A stretch of DNA of 64,000 bases from Chryseobacterium sp. SNU WT5 (GCF_007362475.1 NZ_CP041687.1:248001-312000), one strand, 5' to 3'. Shown: positions 1-8,902, counted from the first letter of the stretch. Notes: generated from the sequence alone by a model not told the origin. Numbers and translations: made by a program.

Positions 1-224
1 TATCGCATTTTAACCACGGAAAAAAGATGCTTGAAATGGCATTAAAGGCAGATCCTTACAATCTTGAATTGAGGTTAATGCGATTGATGGCGCAAGAAAA
101 CATACCCAAAATTTTAGGATACCATCATGATATTGAAGAAGACCGAAATATACTGATCAAAGGATATAAAAAAATAGATGATCCTGATTTGAAAAACTTT
201 ATCATCGAATATTTAAAACTTTAA
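1..224 (+). CDS. C-terminal part of unknown protein of the carotenoid cluster (partial)
   Basis: The reading frame is open from the left edge of the window (first full codon at base 3) to a stop at 222-224, so this is the 3' end of a longer gene. The visible 73 residues are soluble and helical-looking (ALKADPYNLELRLMRLMAQ, then ILGYHHDIEEDRNIL), resembling one TPR-like hairpin. Flavobacterial carotenoid clusters often have such a small unknown protein between crtB and crtZ, and here crtZ follows after one base, so co-transcription and probably translational coupling are likely. No catalytic motif is visible. The function is unknown. Confidence 0.6.
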   Translation, partial: SHFNHGKKMLEMALKADPYNLELRLMRLMAQENIPKILGYHHDIEEDRNILIKGYKKIDDPDLKNFIIEYLKL

Positions 225-225
225 A

Positions 226-699
226 ATGGAAATCGCAGGATATATTGCACTCACTCTTCTCGTTGTAGTTACTATGGAAGGAGTGACTTGGCTTACACAC
301 AAATTCATTATGCACGGTTTGGGCTGGTACTTACACGAGGATCACCATCAACCGGGTTATCCACATGTTTTTGAAAAAAATGATGCGTTCTTTATCGTTG
401 GTGCGATCCCCAGCATTTTGCTTTTTTGGTTCGGAACGCAAGACGGAATTAACTGGAAATTCTTTGTTGGTCTGGGCGTTTTAATTTACGGAATTCTGTA
501 TTTCTTAGTACACGATGTCTTAATTCACCGTCGTTTCAAATGGTTTGATAAAACCAACAACTGGTATTTGAAAGGTTTAAGAAAAGCCCATAAAATGCAC
601 CATAAACATTTAGGAAAAGAAGAAGGCGAATGTTTTGGAATGCTTTTCGTGCCGATGAAATATTTTAAAGAAGCCCGTTTATCCACCATTAAAAAATAG
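226..699 (+). CDS. crtZ: Beta-carotene hydroxylase CrtZ (fatty acid hydroxylase superfamily)
   Basis: A 157-residue integral membrane di-iron hydroxylase that converts beta-carotene to zeaxanthin. The histidine ladder of the family is complete: HKFIMH (25-30), HEDHH (37-41), HDVLIH (96-101) and HKMHH (122-126). Hydrophobic helices flank these at about 5-22, 55-70 and 80-95. The start lies one base after the preceding stop. It is followed by a lycopene cyclase gene, so the two enzymes act in sequence (lycopene to beta-carotene to zeaxanthin), the usual yellow pigment of flavobacteria. Length and motifs are normal for the family. Confidence 0.93.
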   Translation: MEIAGYIALTLLVVVTMEGVTWLTHKFIMHGLGWYLHEDHHQPGYPHVFEKNDAFFIVGAIPSILLFWFGTQDGINWKFFVGLGVLIYGILYFLVHDVLIHRRFKWFDKTNNWYLKGLRKAHKMHHKHLGKEEGECFGMLFVPMKYFKEARLSTIKK

Positions 700-702
700 A
701 TT

Positions 703-1416
703 TTGCAGTCATACTATTATTTACTCTTGGATGTTTTCAGTTTTCTGATTCCATTTCTGTTCAGTTTTGAGAAAAAAAGAATGCATTTTATCCAACACTG
801 GAAGGCTTACTTCACCTCCATTATGGCGGTTGGAATTATCTTTATTCTCTGGGACAGTTATTTTGCCTATCAGGATGTTTGGGGATTCGATGACCGGTAC
901 TTAATCGGATTAAGAATTTTAAAACTTCCTGTCGAAGAGTGGTTATTTTTCCTTCTTATCCCTTACGCCAGTGTTTTTATTCACTATTCATTAAAATATT
1001 TTTTTCCGAAAATAGTACTTAGTGCAACCGTTACAAAATATATAACGTATGTTCTGTTTGCAGTAGGCTTGTTATTAACGGTTTTTAATTACGATAAACT
1101 ATATACGTTTGTGTGCATCGGGTTATTTACTTTTTTAATGTTGCTTCAGATCATTTTCGAATGGAAATATGCACAAAGATTTTATTTAAGTTTCATCCTT
1201 ATTTTCATTCCTTTCTTTTTTGTGAACTCTGCACTTACAGGAAGTTATTCTGATCATCCCGTCGTTTTTTATGACAATACCGAAAACTTAGGAATTCGTC
1301 TGGGAACGATTCCGGTAGAAGACAGTTTCTATTGTTTCGCTCTACTCTATTCGATTACGCTTTTATTCGAATATTTAAAAACTAAAAAATTCTTTAGATC
1401 CACTGATGAAAATTAA
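703..1416 (+). CDS. Lycopene cyclase, fused CrtYc/CrtYd-type membrane protein
   Basis: A 237-residue polytopic membrane protein with about seven hydrophobic segments. It contains two related halves, each with the hallmark acidic motif of heterodimer-type lycopene cyclases: PVEEWLFF near residue 77 and PVEDSFY near residue 206. ILWDSYF is also conserved. It should cyclise lycopene to beta-carotene. The start is TTG at 703: no in-frame ATG lies close enough upstream of the conserved YYYLLLDVFSF stretch, and TTG gives a normal N-terminus. It follows crtZ by 3 bases and overlaps the next gene by 11, consistent with a tight operon. Confidence 0.85.
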   Translation: MQSYYYLLLDVFSFLIPFLFSFEKKRMHFIQHWKAYFTSIMAVGIIFILWDSYFAYQDVWGFDDRYLIGLRILKLPVEEWLFFLLIPYASVFIHYSLKYFFPKIVLSATVTKYITYVLFAVGLLLTVFNYDKLYTFVCIGLFTFLMLLQIIFEWKYAQRFYLSFILIFIPFFFVNSALTGSYSDHPVVFYDNTENLGIRLGTIPVEDSFYCFALLYSITLLFEYLKTKKFFRSTDEN

Positions 1417-1891
1417 TATTACCAAACAATCTGGAATCTACACTTTGACTTCGGAACAGATTTTACCACTTTCATTAAAGGAAGCTTGGGAATTTTTTAC
1501 GTTGCCAACGAATTTAGATAAAATCACGCCTAAAGAAATGGAGTTTCGAATAACCAATAATCCACCGAATAAAACCTACAAAGGTCAGATCATTACTTAC
1601 AAAATCGGAATTCTACCAGGCATTAGTTCGAATTGGATTACCGAAATTACTCATTTAGAAAACCAACAGTTTTTCGTTGATGAACAGCGATTTGGACCTT
1701 ACGCAATGTGGCATCACGAACATCATTTTGAAGAAATTTCGGAAGGGAAAGTTTTGATGACCGACATTGTCAATTTCAAAATGCCATTTGGGATTTTAGG
1801 CGATTTGTTTGCTGGGAAACTCGTGAAAAATAAAGTAAAATTCATCTTCGAAAGTCGTTATACCATTTTAGAAAAATTCCTTACCTCATGA
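1406..1891 (+). CDS. SRPBCC-fold lipid/ligand-binding protein
   Basis: A 161-residue protein with the START/SRPBCC pattern: an N-terminal strand followed by the conserved helix LSLKEAWEFFTLPTNLDKITP, then GPYAMWHHEHHFEE and a long C-terminal helix. It has no signal peptide or membrane helix. It starts inside the end of the lycopene cyclase gene and its stop overlaps the start of the next gene (ATGA at 1888), so all three are translationally coupled. The family binds hydrophobic ligands; a role with carotenoids or their derivatives is inferred only from position. Confidence 0.75.
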   Translation: MKINITKQSGIYTLTSEQILPLSLKEAWEFFTLPTNLDKITPKEMEFRITNNPPNKTYKGQIITYKIGILPGISSNWITEITHLENQQFFVDEQRFGPYAMWHHEHHFEEISEGKVLMTDIVNFKMPFGILGDLFAGKLVKNKVKFIFESRYTILEKFLTS

Positions 1892-3315
1892 AAATACTTC
1901 TGACAGGCGTAACCGGTTACATTGGGAAAAGATTGCTCATTCAGTTACTGGATGAAGGTCATCATTTGGTATGTTCGGTAAGAGACAAAAACCGTTTTGG
2001 TCTGCATTTATTCAAGGATAAACTCGATCAGATCGAAGTGATTGAAAATGATTTTCTGGACAAGAAAACTTTAGACAATATCCCTAAAGATATTGAAGCC
2101 GCGTATTATTTAATTCACTCCATGTCTTCAAGCGAGGGAGATTTTGAGGAAAAAGAAAAAATTTCAGCCGACAACTTTCGAGAAGTTTTAGAAAAAACCA
2201 AAGCGAAACAGGTCATTTTTCTAACCGGAATTATCAATGAAGAAAAGCTATCGAAGCATCTTCAGTCCAGAAAGAATGTAGAAGAGGCTTTGCAAAGTTC
2301 GATGTACGGATTAACGAGTTTACGAGCCGGAATTATTGTTGGTTCGGGAAGTGCTTCTTTTGAAATCATTCGTGATCTGGTTGAGAAATTACCGGTAATG
2401 ATCACTCCCAAGTGGTTGAATACGAAATGTCAACCAATCGCTATTAGAAATGTAATTCAGTTTTTAGTAGGCGTTTTGGGCAAAGAATTTACTTATAATC
2501 AGAACTATGATATTGCGGGGACCAACATTGTTACGTACAAACAAATGTTGCTGCAATATGCTGAAATCCGTGGACTGAAAAGAACGATTTTCATTGTTCC
2601 CGTGATGACTCCTCGACTCTCCTCTTATTGGTTATATTTTGTGACATCTACCAGTTATTTTCTGGCGGTAAACTTGGTTGACAGTATGAAAATTGATGTG
2701 GTCGCCAAAAAAAATAATTTAGCAGAACAGTTAGGTATTCATCTATTTTCTTATCATGAAGCAATCAATTTGGCTTTTGATAAAATCAAACAAAATGATG
2801 TTTTATCAAGTTGGTTTGATTCTTTTACCAATCAGTTTCACAGCCGTAAAGTTTGGCAATATCTGGAAGTTCCGGACGAAGGTTGTTTTAAAGATATTCG
2901 CGAAATGAAAGTTGATGATGAAGAAAAAGCTTTAGAAAGAATTTTCAGCATTGGGGGAAAAACAGGATGGTATTATGCAGATTTCCTCTGGAGAATCCGC
3001 GGATTTTTGGACAAACTATTTGGCGGCGTCGGTTTAAGAAGAGGAAGGAGAAACATGAATCATCTTGAAGCCGGAGATTCTGTAGATTTTTGGCGTGTCT
3101 TATATGCGAACCGAGAAGAAAAGCGACTTTTACTTTTTGCCGAGATGAAGCTTCCGGGAGAAGCCTGGCTGGAATTTAAAATAAAAAATGGCGTCCTTCA
3201 TCAGGAAGCCACTTTTCGTCCGCTCGGTTTATCGGGTCGGTTATACTGGTATTCGGTCTTGCCTTTCCACGGTTTGATCTTCAATGGAATGCTGACAAAG
3301 CTGGCAGGAAAGTAA
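1888..3315 (+). CDS. SDR-family NAD(P)-binding protein with C-terminal DUF2867 domain
   Basis: A 475-residue two-domain protein. Residues 1 to about 300 form an atypical short-chain dehydrogenase/NmrA-like Rossmann domain beginning ILLTGVTGYIGKRLL (GxxGxxG at about 7-13). Residues 330-475 resemble DUF2867, an SRPBCC-like ligand domain (EAGDSVDFWRV, GEAWLEFKI). The ATGA overlap with the upstream SRPBCC gene places it last in the carotenoid operon. Substrate unknown; redox chemistry on a polyprenoid or on cell-envelope lipid is possible. Its stop codon directly abuts the stop of the convergent gamma-glutamyltransferase gene, leaving no room for a terminator between them. Confidence 0.8.
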   Translation: MKILLTGVTGYIGKRLLIQLLDEGHHLVCSVRDKNRFGLHLFKDKLDQIEVIENDFLDKKTLDNIPKDIEAAYYLIHSMSSSEGDFEEKEKISADNFREVLEKTKAKQVIFLTGIINEEKLSKHLQSRKNVEEALQSSMYGLTSLRAGIIVGSGSASFEIIRDLVEKLPVMITPKWLNTKCQPIAIRNVIQFLVGVLGKEFTYNQNYDIAGTNIVTYKQMLLQYAEIRGLKRTIFIVPVMTPRLSSYWLYFVTSTSYFLAVNLVDSMKIDVVAKKNNLAEQLGIHLFSYHEAINLAFDKIKQNDVLSSWFDSFTNQFHSRKVWQYLEVPDEGCFKDIREMKVDDEEKALERIFSIGGKTGWYYADFLWRIRGFLDKLFGGVGLRRGRRNMNHLEAGDSVDFWRVLYANREEKRLLLFAEMKLPGEAWLEFKIKNGVLHQEATFRPLGLSGRLYWYSVLPFHGLIFNGMLTKLAGK

Positions 3316-5001
3316 TTATTCTGCCGCCACAGAATCATCTCCTCTCCCATCTGCAACTGCTACTGCGTTTCCGTCGTCATCGATGATAATTAATTCAGTT
3401 CTTCCGATCTGGGAAGTCTTTTCAATTATATATCCCTTCTTTTCTAAATCTGAAATTGTTGCTTCTGGAAAATTCTTTTCCGTCAAAACAGTTTCCGGTA
3501 ACCACTGATGATGAAATTTAGGAGCATTTACGGCCATATTAGGACTCAGTTTAAAATCAATAATATTCACGATAGACTGATAAACGGAGGTTGGAATCGT
3601 CGTTCCACCTGGCGTTCCTACGATGATATAAGGTTTAGAGTTTTTCATAACGATCGTTGGCGTCATTGAACTAAGCATTCTTTTTCCTGGTTTAATCGCA
3701 TTTGCTTCGCCACCCACAGCACCAAACATATTTGGTACCCCAGGTTTTACAGAGAAGTCGTCCATTTCATTATTCAATAAAAATCCTGCACCGGCTACCA
3801 CTACCTGACTTCCGTATAATCCATTTAAAGTCGTCGTTACAGCAACTGCATTCCCTTCCTTATCAATGATCGAGATATGTGTAGTTTCTGTAGATTCTTT
3901 TGGTTGCGGAATAATTTTACCGACTTCCGCACTTGGTGTTGCACTGTCAAAACTAAATGTTTTCCATCGATTTTTAAGATATTCATCAGAAATAAGCATT
4001 GCCGTTTGATCTTTAATAAAATCTGGATCTCCCATATATTCTGCACGGTCAGCAAAAGAGCGACGTTCTGCCTCTACCATTATTTGAACAGCTTTTGTTG
4101 AGTTCTGTTGGTACTTTTCCAAGTTTTCGTAGCCACTCATTTTAAGCATTTGGGCCAGAAGAATTCCGCCGCTGGAAGGCAAAGGCATGGAAACGATCTC
4201 AGTTCCTTTATAATTAAAGGTGATCGGTTTTCTTTCAACAACTTTATAATTTTTCAGATCGTTTAAAGTAATGATTCCATTCCCGCGTTTCATTTCTTCA
4301 ATGATGAGTTGAGCAGTCTTCCCTTCGTAGAAACCTTTCGCACCATTTTTCTGAATCAATTTTAAAGTTTCTGCTAAATCTTTTTGAATCAAAAGATCTC
4401 CCTGTTTCCAAGGAGTAGATTTCTGGAAAATCGTTTTAATTTTATTATGTTCTGCAAACGATTTCATATGATAATTCAGCAAATTGGCTTCTTTAAGGGT
4501 AATTGAAAAACCTTGCTCTGCTAAATCGATCGCTGGCTGAATCAGTTTTTCCATCGGAAGGTTTGCATGTTTTAACGTGGCATAAAAACCGGCAATAGAA
4601 CCGGGAACTCCAACTGCTAATCTTCCATTTTGAGAAAGATCGGTATTAGCATTTCCTTTTTTATCAAGATACATGTCCCGACTCGATTTTTCAGGTGCCG
4701 TTTCGCGGAAATCAATGGTAAATTTTTCTCCGTTATTTTTTACACCTACTAAAAAACCTCCACCTGCAATATTTCCAGCTTGTGGATAAACCACTGCTAA
4801 TGCATATTGCGTCGCGATGACAGCATCATAAGCATTACCGCCCATTTTCATGACTTTCGCACCTGCTTCACTTGCGAGAGGATGTGCAGAGACCACCAAA
4901 CCTTTGTCTTTGGTATGGATTTCTTTTACAATTGAAATATCGGTGAACTGCGCGAAAGCAAATTGCGAAATTACGACGAGCGATAGAAAGAATTTTTTCA
5001 T
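3316..5001 (-). CDS. ggt: Gamma-glutamyltransferase (glutathione hydrolase), secreted
   Basis: A 561-residue Ntn-hydrolase precursor. The signal peptide is residues 1 to about 17 (cleavage after AFA). AGNIAGGGF (75-83) and FRETAP (98-103, substrate-binding Arg99) are conserved. The autocatalytic cleavage site is ETTHISI, where Thr373 becomes the N-terminal nucleophile of the small subunit. PLPSSGG and GTPGGTTIPTSV further downstream complete the family pattern. The enzyme hydrolyses gamma-glutamyl bonds of glutathione in the periplasm. It is monocistronic, with a -7 box (TATTTTTG on the minus strand, 5024-5017) 15 bases before the start. Confidence 0.93.
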   Translation of the reverse strand: MKKFFLSLVVISQFAFAQFTDISIVKEIHTKDKGLVVSAHPLASEAGAKVMKMGGNAYDAVIATQYALAVVYPQAGNIAGGGFLVGVKNNGEKFTIDFRETAPEKSSRDMYLDKKGNANTDLSQNGRLAVGVPGSIAGFYATLKHANLPMEKLIQPAIDLAEQGFSITLKEANLLNYHMKSFAEHNKIKTIFQKSTPWKQGDLLIQKDLAETLKLIQKNGAKGFYEGKTAQLIIEEMKRGNGIITLNDLKNYKVVERKPITFNYKGTEIVSMPLPSSGGILLAQMLKMSGYENLEKYQQNSTKAVQIMVEAERRSFADRAEYMGDPDFIKDQTAMLISDEYLKNRWKTFSFDSATPSAEVGKIIPQPKESTETTHISIIDKEGNAVAVTTTLNGLYGSQVVVAGAGFLLNNEMDDFSVKPGVPNMFGAVGGEANAIKPGKRMLSSMTPTIVMKNSKPYIIVGTPGGTTIPTSVYQSIVNIIDFKLSPNMAVNAPKFHHQWLPETVLTEKNFPEATISDLEKKGYIIEKTSQIGRTELIIIDDDGNAVAVADGRGDDSVAAE

Positions 5002-5016
5002 GTATTAAAGTTTTAA

Positions 5017-5024
5017 CAAAAATA
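5017..5024 (-). promoter_or_regulatory. -7 promoter element for ggt
   Basis: The minus strand reads TATTTTTG, an exact match to the Bacteroidota -7 consensus TAnnTTTG, ending 15 bases before the ggt start codon. No clear -33 TTG was found at 19-22 bases spacing. Confidence 0.5.
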
Positions 5025-5069
5025 GGAAAAAGGAATTCAATAACAGAGATTGTATGACATGCCGTAATT

Positions 5070-5160
5070 GCGACCCGGCTTAAGTGGAGCTCTTTTTGCG
5101 TAACGCAGTGAAGCAAAAAAGCGGGAACGGAAGACGGAAATAGTCGCCCAAAGAATTATT
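5070..5160. repeat. Structured GC-richer intergenic block, possible dispersed repeat
   Basis: This stretch differs in composition from its surroundings and can fold: CTTTTTGC at 5092-5099 pairs with GCAAAAAAG at 5113-5121. The phrase GCGGGAACGGAAGACGGAAA is of a kind I recall from intergenic repeats of Chryseobacterium relatives, but only one copy is in this window. It separates the divergent ggt and threonine dehydrogenase promoters. Confidence 0.3.
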
Positions 5161-5195
5161 TTAGCAATACTATTTCTTTACATGCGCTAATTTTC

Positions 5196-5203
5196 TAAAT
5201 TTG
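5196..5203 (+). promoter_or_regulatory. -7 promoter element for threonine dehydrogenase gene
   Basis: TAAATTTG matches TAnnTTTG and ends 21 bases upstream of the start at 5225. The -33 region has no convincing TTG. Confidence 0.5.
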
Positions 5204-5224
5204 TGCAACTCTTAAACTCTAAAA

Positions 5225-6190
5225 ATGGAATCCCACACGGAAAAAATATTGATAACAGGTGCATTAGGACAAATTGGTACTGAACTCACCAACCGCTTAG
5301 TCGAAATTCATGGTGCTGAAAATGTAGTGGCTTCAGGGCTTGACCGATGGGACAAAAATCTGACCTCTGCAGGGTTTTATGAAAGAATGGATGTTACCAA
5401 TACACAGTTGGTACGGCAAGTCATCAAAGACTACGAAATTACGACCGTTTATCACCTGGCGTCTCTACTATCAGGGACATCTGAGAAACAGCCTCTATTT
5501 GCATGGAAACTCAATATAGAACCTCTGCTTCAGTTTTGCGAAATGGCGAAGGAAGGTTTGCTTCAGAAAATTTTCTGGCCCAGCTCGATTGCTGTTTTTG
5601 GAAAAGGAATTCCTAAAAAAGATGTTGGGCAAGACGTGGTTTTGAATCCAACAACCGTTTACGGCATATCGAAAATGGCCGGTGAGAAATGGTGTGAATA
5701 TTACCATGATAAATTTGGCGTCGATGTTAGAAGTATTCGATATCCCGGTTTAATCTCCTGGAAAACTCCTGCAGGCGGCGGTACAACCGATTACGCGGTA
5801 GAGATCTATTACGAAGCAGTGGAAGAAGGGAAATATACCAGCTTTATTTCTGAAGATACCGCAATGCCCATGTTGTACATGAATGATGCAATTAAAGCGA
5901 CATTACAACTTATGGCGGCACCCCAAGAAAACCTAACCGTACATACGTCTTACAATTTAGGAGGATTATCATTTACTCCAAAAGAACTGGCAGAAGAAAT
6001 TAAAAAAGAAATTCCAGATTTCACGATTGATTACAAGCCCGATTTTCGTCAGCAAATTGCCGATTCCTGGCCAGCATCAATTGATGATTCAGTAGCAAAA
6101 AAAGACTGGGGACTTTCTTATGATTATGATGTGACGGCGATGACAAAAGATATGTTGAAAAACTTAAAAGTAAAATTAGCCAGGAATTAA
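5225..6190 (+). CDS. NAD-dependent epimerase/dehydratase, L-threonine 3-dehydrogenase type
   Basis: A 321-residue extended SDR protein. It has the Rossmann motif ITGALGQIGTEL (about 10-21) and the active-site YGISK (Tyr-x-x-x-Lys). Its middle section, with WPSSIAVFG, RYPGLISW and the glycine-rich TPAGGGTTDYAVE loop, is characteristic of the short-chain L-threonine 3-dehydrogenases related to UDP-galactose epimerase. It should oxidise L-threonine to 2-amino-3-oxobutyrate, which a C-acetyltransferase then splits to glycine. The glycine cleavage protein GcvP is encoded elsewhere in the window. Monocistronic, with its own -7 box and a terminator at 6311-6368. Confidence 0.85.
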   Translation: MESHTEKILITGALGQIGTELTNRLVEIHGAENVVASGLDRWDKNLTSAGFYERMDVTNTQLVRQVIKDYEITTVYHLASLLSGTSEKQPLFAWKLNIEPLLQFCEMAKEGLLQKIFWPSSIAVFGKGIPKKDVGQDVVLNPTTVYGISKMAGEKWCEYYHDKFGVDVRSIRYPGLISWKTPAGGGTTDYAVEIYYEAVEEGKYTSFISEDTAMPMLYMNDAIKATLQLMAAPQENLTVHTSYNLGGLSFTPKELAEEIKKEIPDFTIDYKPDFRQQIADSWPASIDDSVAKKDWGLSYDYDVTAMTKDMLKNLKVKLARN

Positions 6191-6310
6191 ACCCTCTACT
6201 AAAATTAATGTTCAAAATTTTTAAATGAAAAGTAAAAATTCTTTTGGATATTTAGGCTTAATTCTCTTTGATTTTTGAATAACAAAAAGATTAGCTTTCT
6301 AAGTTTCTAC

Positions 6311-6368
6311 AAAATAATAATCTGCAATCTCACAGGACTTTCCTACTGGTTTTGCAGATTTTTATTAT
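6311..6368 (+). terminator. Hairpin terminator after threonine dehydrogenase gene
   Basis: AATCTGCAA (6319-6327) pairs with TTGCAGATT (6352-6360), extended by flanking A- and T-rich tracts that also pair. A T-rich run follows on the + strand. Confidence 0.6.
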
Positions 6369-6395
6369 ACTTTCATGATATAATTTCGGAGATTT

Positions 6396-7148
6396 ATGAT
6401 TTTACTTACTTTCAATATTATTAATCCAGACCGGGCTCTTAAAAGCAGTAGTATATTGTCTGCGCAGGAACTCTTAGAAATCACGATACAAAATACCCAT
6501 TCCCTTTTAAGAAGTTTGGAAAGTACGGAGATTCTTGCTACCTTCTTTATTGAGATCTCCACTGTCGCTTATTTAGAAAAATTAATAAAGAAAATAATTA
6601 ATGGGGGTCACGAAATTTCTTTTTACCACATCGACTCTTCTTTAGAAGAAATAGAATCGGCAAAAAAACGGACCGAAAACCTCATTGAAAAACAAATTCG
6701 GGGAATCCGAATGAAAGAAAACGCATTTCCTTTAGACGCTCTCCATCATTTACGATTTACCTATATCTCGCTAATAGAAGATACCGCAATCATGTTTCCA
6801 TTCAAAAGATTTGAAAGGAAAGCGGCCTTCACGGAGCAAAATGGCCTCAGTATTCTTCACGAGAGTATTTCACCATATTCCCAAATTCCTTACAATGATT
6901 TCATATTTCAGGTTGTTCCACTATCCTACTATCAAAGCATGGTGATCGAAACGATAAAGAAAGATGAATTTGTCTTGGTGTATCTTAATTCCTGGCAGTT
7001 TACCGATTTTGACAAATATGTTTTTGAAATGAATTTTTTTAAAAAATACAATTCAGGAAAAAAGCTCCATGATAAATTTGATATTTTTCTAGCGTGGATC
7101 AATGAAAATCAGCTTGCGTGTTCCAGGATCAAAGACTTCTTATTTTAA
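6396..7148 (+). CDS. Degenerate polysaccharide deacetylase-like (NodB-fold) protein
   Basis: A 250-residue cytoplasmic-looking protein without signal peptide. It follows the layout of the NodB/XrtA-type deacetylases: an opening strand MILLTFN, ATFFI, GHEISFYHID, then a linker helix and RGIRM. The metal ligands that define the family are not all there. The expected TFD(D/V) is TFN, and an intact HxxxH is not seen in GHEISFYHIDSS. Catalytic activity is therefore doubtful; it may be an inactive paralogue. It sits alone between a terminator and the ClC gene. Confidence 0.55.
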   Translation: MILLTFNIINPDRALKSSSILSAQELLEITIQNTHSLLRSLESTEILATFFIEISTVAYLEKLIKKIINGGHEISFYHIDSSLEEIESAKKRTENLIEKQIRGIRMKENAFPLDALHHLRFTYISLIEDTAIMFPFKRFERKAAFTEQNGLSILHESISPYSQIPYNDFIFQVVPLSYYQSMVIETIKKDEFVLVYLNSWQFTDFDKYVFEMNFFKKYNSGKKLHDKFDIFLAWINENQLACSRIKDFLF

Positions 7149-7253
7149 AGAAAACATTCCCAATCGTTGTTCAAAACGCAACCGTCGTAATTTTCTTACG
7201 ATAAATTCGTCAAAAAAAATTACTGATAAATCCTGTAGCTCATTTAAAATTGA

Positions 7254-7261
7254 TAATTTTG
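7254..7261 (+). promoter_or_regulatory. -7 promoter element for ClC gene, four bases from the ATG
   Basis: TAATTTTG matches TAnnTTTG. Only four bases (CAAA) separate it from the ATG at 7266, so transcription should begin at or next to the start codon and the mRNA would be leaderless. Confidence 0.5.
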
Positions 7262-7265
7262 CAAA

Positions 7266-8612
7266 ATGCGCAAACTATTCAATTTTGTTCGCAATTCTCT
7301 TAAGAAATCTTTTGATAATATCCGAAACGAAAAACTGAAGTACAATCTTCTTCAGGCAATTCCATTTTGGATCGGATCTTTCATTACCGGATTATTTGCT
7401 GTGATTTATGCCCAAATGTTTCAGTGGGGAGAAAATTTAATGCACGCAATGATGAACTGGCATGCGTGGTTAATTTTTATTGTGGCTCCAGTTGCATTTG
7501 TTTTATCCTGGTGGTTGGTGAAGAGATTTGCCCCATATGGAAAAGGAAGCGGGATCCCTCAGGTAATGGCAGCGGTAGAGCTGGCCAACCCAAAGGAGCA
7601 TTCCAAAATCTCCTACTTACTAAGTATCAAAATTATAATTTTTAAAGTCTTCTCTTCTATTATTTTAGTTATTGGTGGTGGCGCCGTGGGCCGTGAAGGT
7701 CCTACCATTCAAATTGCCGGATCTGTTTTCAGGAAAGTAAATGAGTTTTTGCCAGACTGGTGGCCGAAGATCTCAAAAAAAAACATGATCATGACGGGTG
7801 CTGCGGCAGGTCTTTCCGCAGCCTTCAATACACCGCTTGGAGGGATCGTATTTGCCGTAGAAGAACTTTCCAAAACACATATCAATTATTTCAAAACAGC
7901 ACTTTTTACTGCAGTGATTATTGCTGGGCTAACTGCGCAAACTTTTGCCGGTTCTTATTTATATTTAGGGTATCCTAAAACAAGCGACATCAGTATTATA
8001 ATTATTTTCCCAGTGATATTGGTTTCTGCAATTTCTGGAGTATTTGCGAGTCAGTTATCCAGAATTATGCTGATGATCAGTGCGTGGAAAAAAAGGCTCA
8101 CCAGTGATCGTTCCAATATTATCTTCCTGATCGTTTCAGCTTTAATCATAGCTACACTGGCTTATTTCATTAATAGTGAAATTTTGGGCTCTGGGAAAGG
8201 AATTATGCAACGGGTCTTGTTCACCGAAAACAAAAATGAGGATTGGTACATGCCCTTATTCAGAATGCTGGGTCCCGCTCTGTCATTTACATCTGGTGGT
8301 GCAGGCGGTATTTTTGCGCCGGCTTTGGCAGCAGGTGCAAGTATGGGCTCCGTAATCGCAGGTTGGATTAACCTAACACCGCATGAAACTAACGTGGTGA
8401 TATTAACCGGCATGGTCGCTTTCCTTACTGGGATAACCAGAGCACCATTTACCTCTTCAATTATCGTGTTGGAAATGACCGACCGACACAGCCTTATATT
8501 CTACCTAATGCTTGCTGGTATGGTATCGTCGCTGATTTCTCTATTAGTGAGCCGTCATTCATTATATGATGAGCTGAAAGAGATGTATTTAGAGGAAATC
8601 AGGAAAGAGTAA
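7266..8612 (+). CDS. ClC-family chloride channel or chloride/proton antiporter
   Basis: A 448-residue polytopic membrane protein with the ClC selectivity-filter motifs GSGIP (94-98), GREGP (142-146, gating Glu144) and GGIFAPALAAG near residue 345. It ends after the membrane core with no CBS domains. It probably exchanges chloride (or fluoride/nitrate) for protons across the inner membrane. The promoter box lies four bases before the ATG. It is the last conserved-looking gene before the accessory region that starts with the recombinase. Confidence 0.9.
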   Translation: MRKLFNFVRNSLKKSFDNIRNEKLKYNLLQAIPFWIGSFITGLFAVIYAQMFQWGENLMHAMMNWHAWLIFIVAPVAFVLSWWLVKRFAPYGKGSGIPQVMAAVELANPKEHSKISYLLSIKIIIFKVFSSIILVIGGGAVGREGPTIQIAGSVFRKVNEFLPDWWPKISKKNMIMTGAAAGLSAAFNTPLGGIVFAVEELSKTHINYFKTALFTAVIIAGLTAQTFAGSYLYLGYPKTSDISIIIIFPVILVSAISGVFASQLSRIMLMISAWKKRLTSDRSNIIFLIVSALIIATLAYFINSEILGSGKGIMQRVLFTENKNEDWYMPLFRMLGPALSFTSGGAGGIFAPALAAGASMGSVIAGWINLTPHETNVVILTGMVAFLTGITRAPFTSSIIVLEMTDRHSLIFYLMLAGMVSSLISLLVSRHSLYDELKEMYLEEIRKE

Positions 8613-8635
8613 GGAGCAACAAGAGTTAGCTTCTC

Positions 8636-8730
8636 ACAAAACCGGACCAGCTTTCCACTATATCCCCTCGTTTCCGAATTCGAAACGAGGGGGATGCCGT
8701 TGCAATCTGGGCTAAAAGACCTCGCAGTCT
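8636..8730. repeat. Palindromic intergenic repeat
   Basis: CCCCTCGTTTC (8674-8684) and GAAACGAGGGG (8692-8702) form a perfect 11-bp stem around a 7-nt loop. The flanks GGACCAGCTTTCCACTATAT and GGATGCCGTTGCAATC resemble a dispersed intergenic element of Chryseobacterium/Flavobacterium genomes, recalled from experience rather than checked. It marks the upstream edge of the cassette region and is the only notable content of the 8613-8902 gap. Confidence 0.5.
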
Positions 8731-8902
8731 TTTTTTTGAAAACTTCCAGGGTAACGTTCTTTATCTTGCATCAAAGTTGAGGAGCTTATTCAATTTCTAT
8801 AATAAATGAAGTCAAAACCATTTCTAAATCATCTATAAAAATGGAATAAAAAAAAACATGTATAAAAAATTTTATTATCTTTATTTCTAAAATCAGAATA
8901 TT

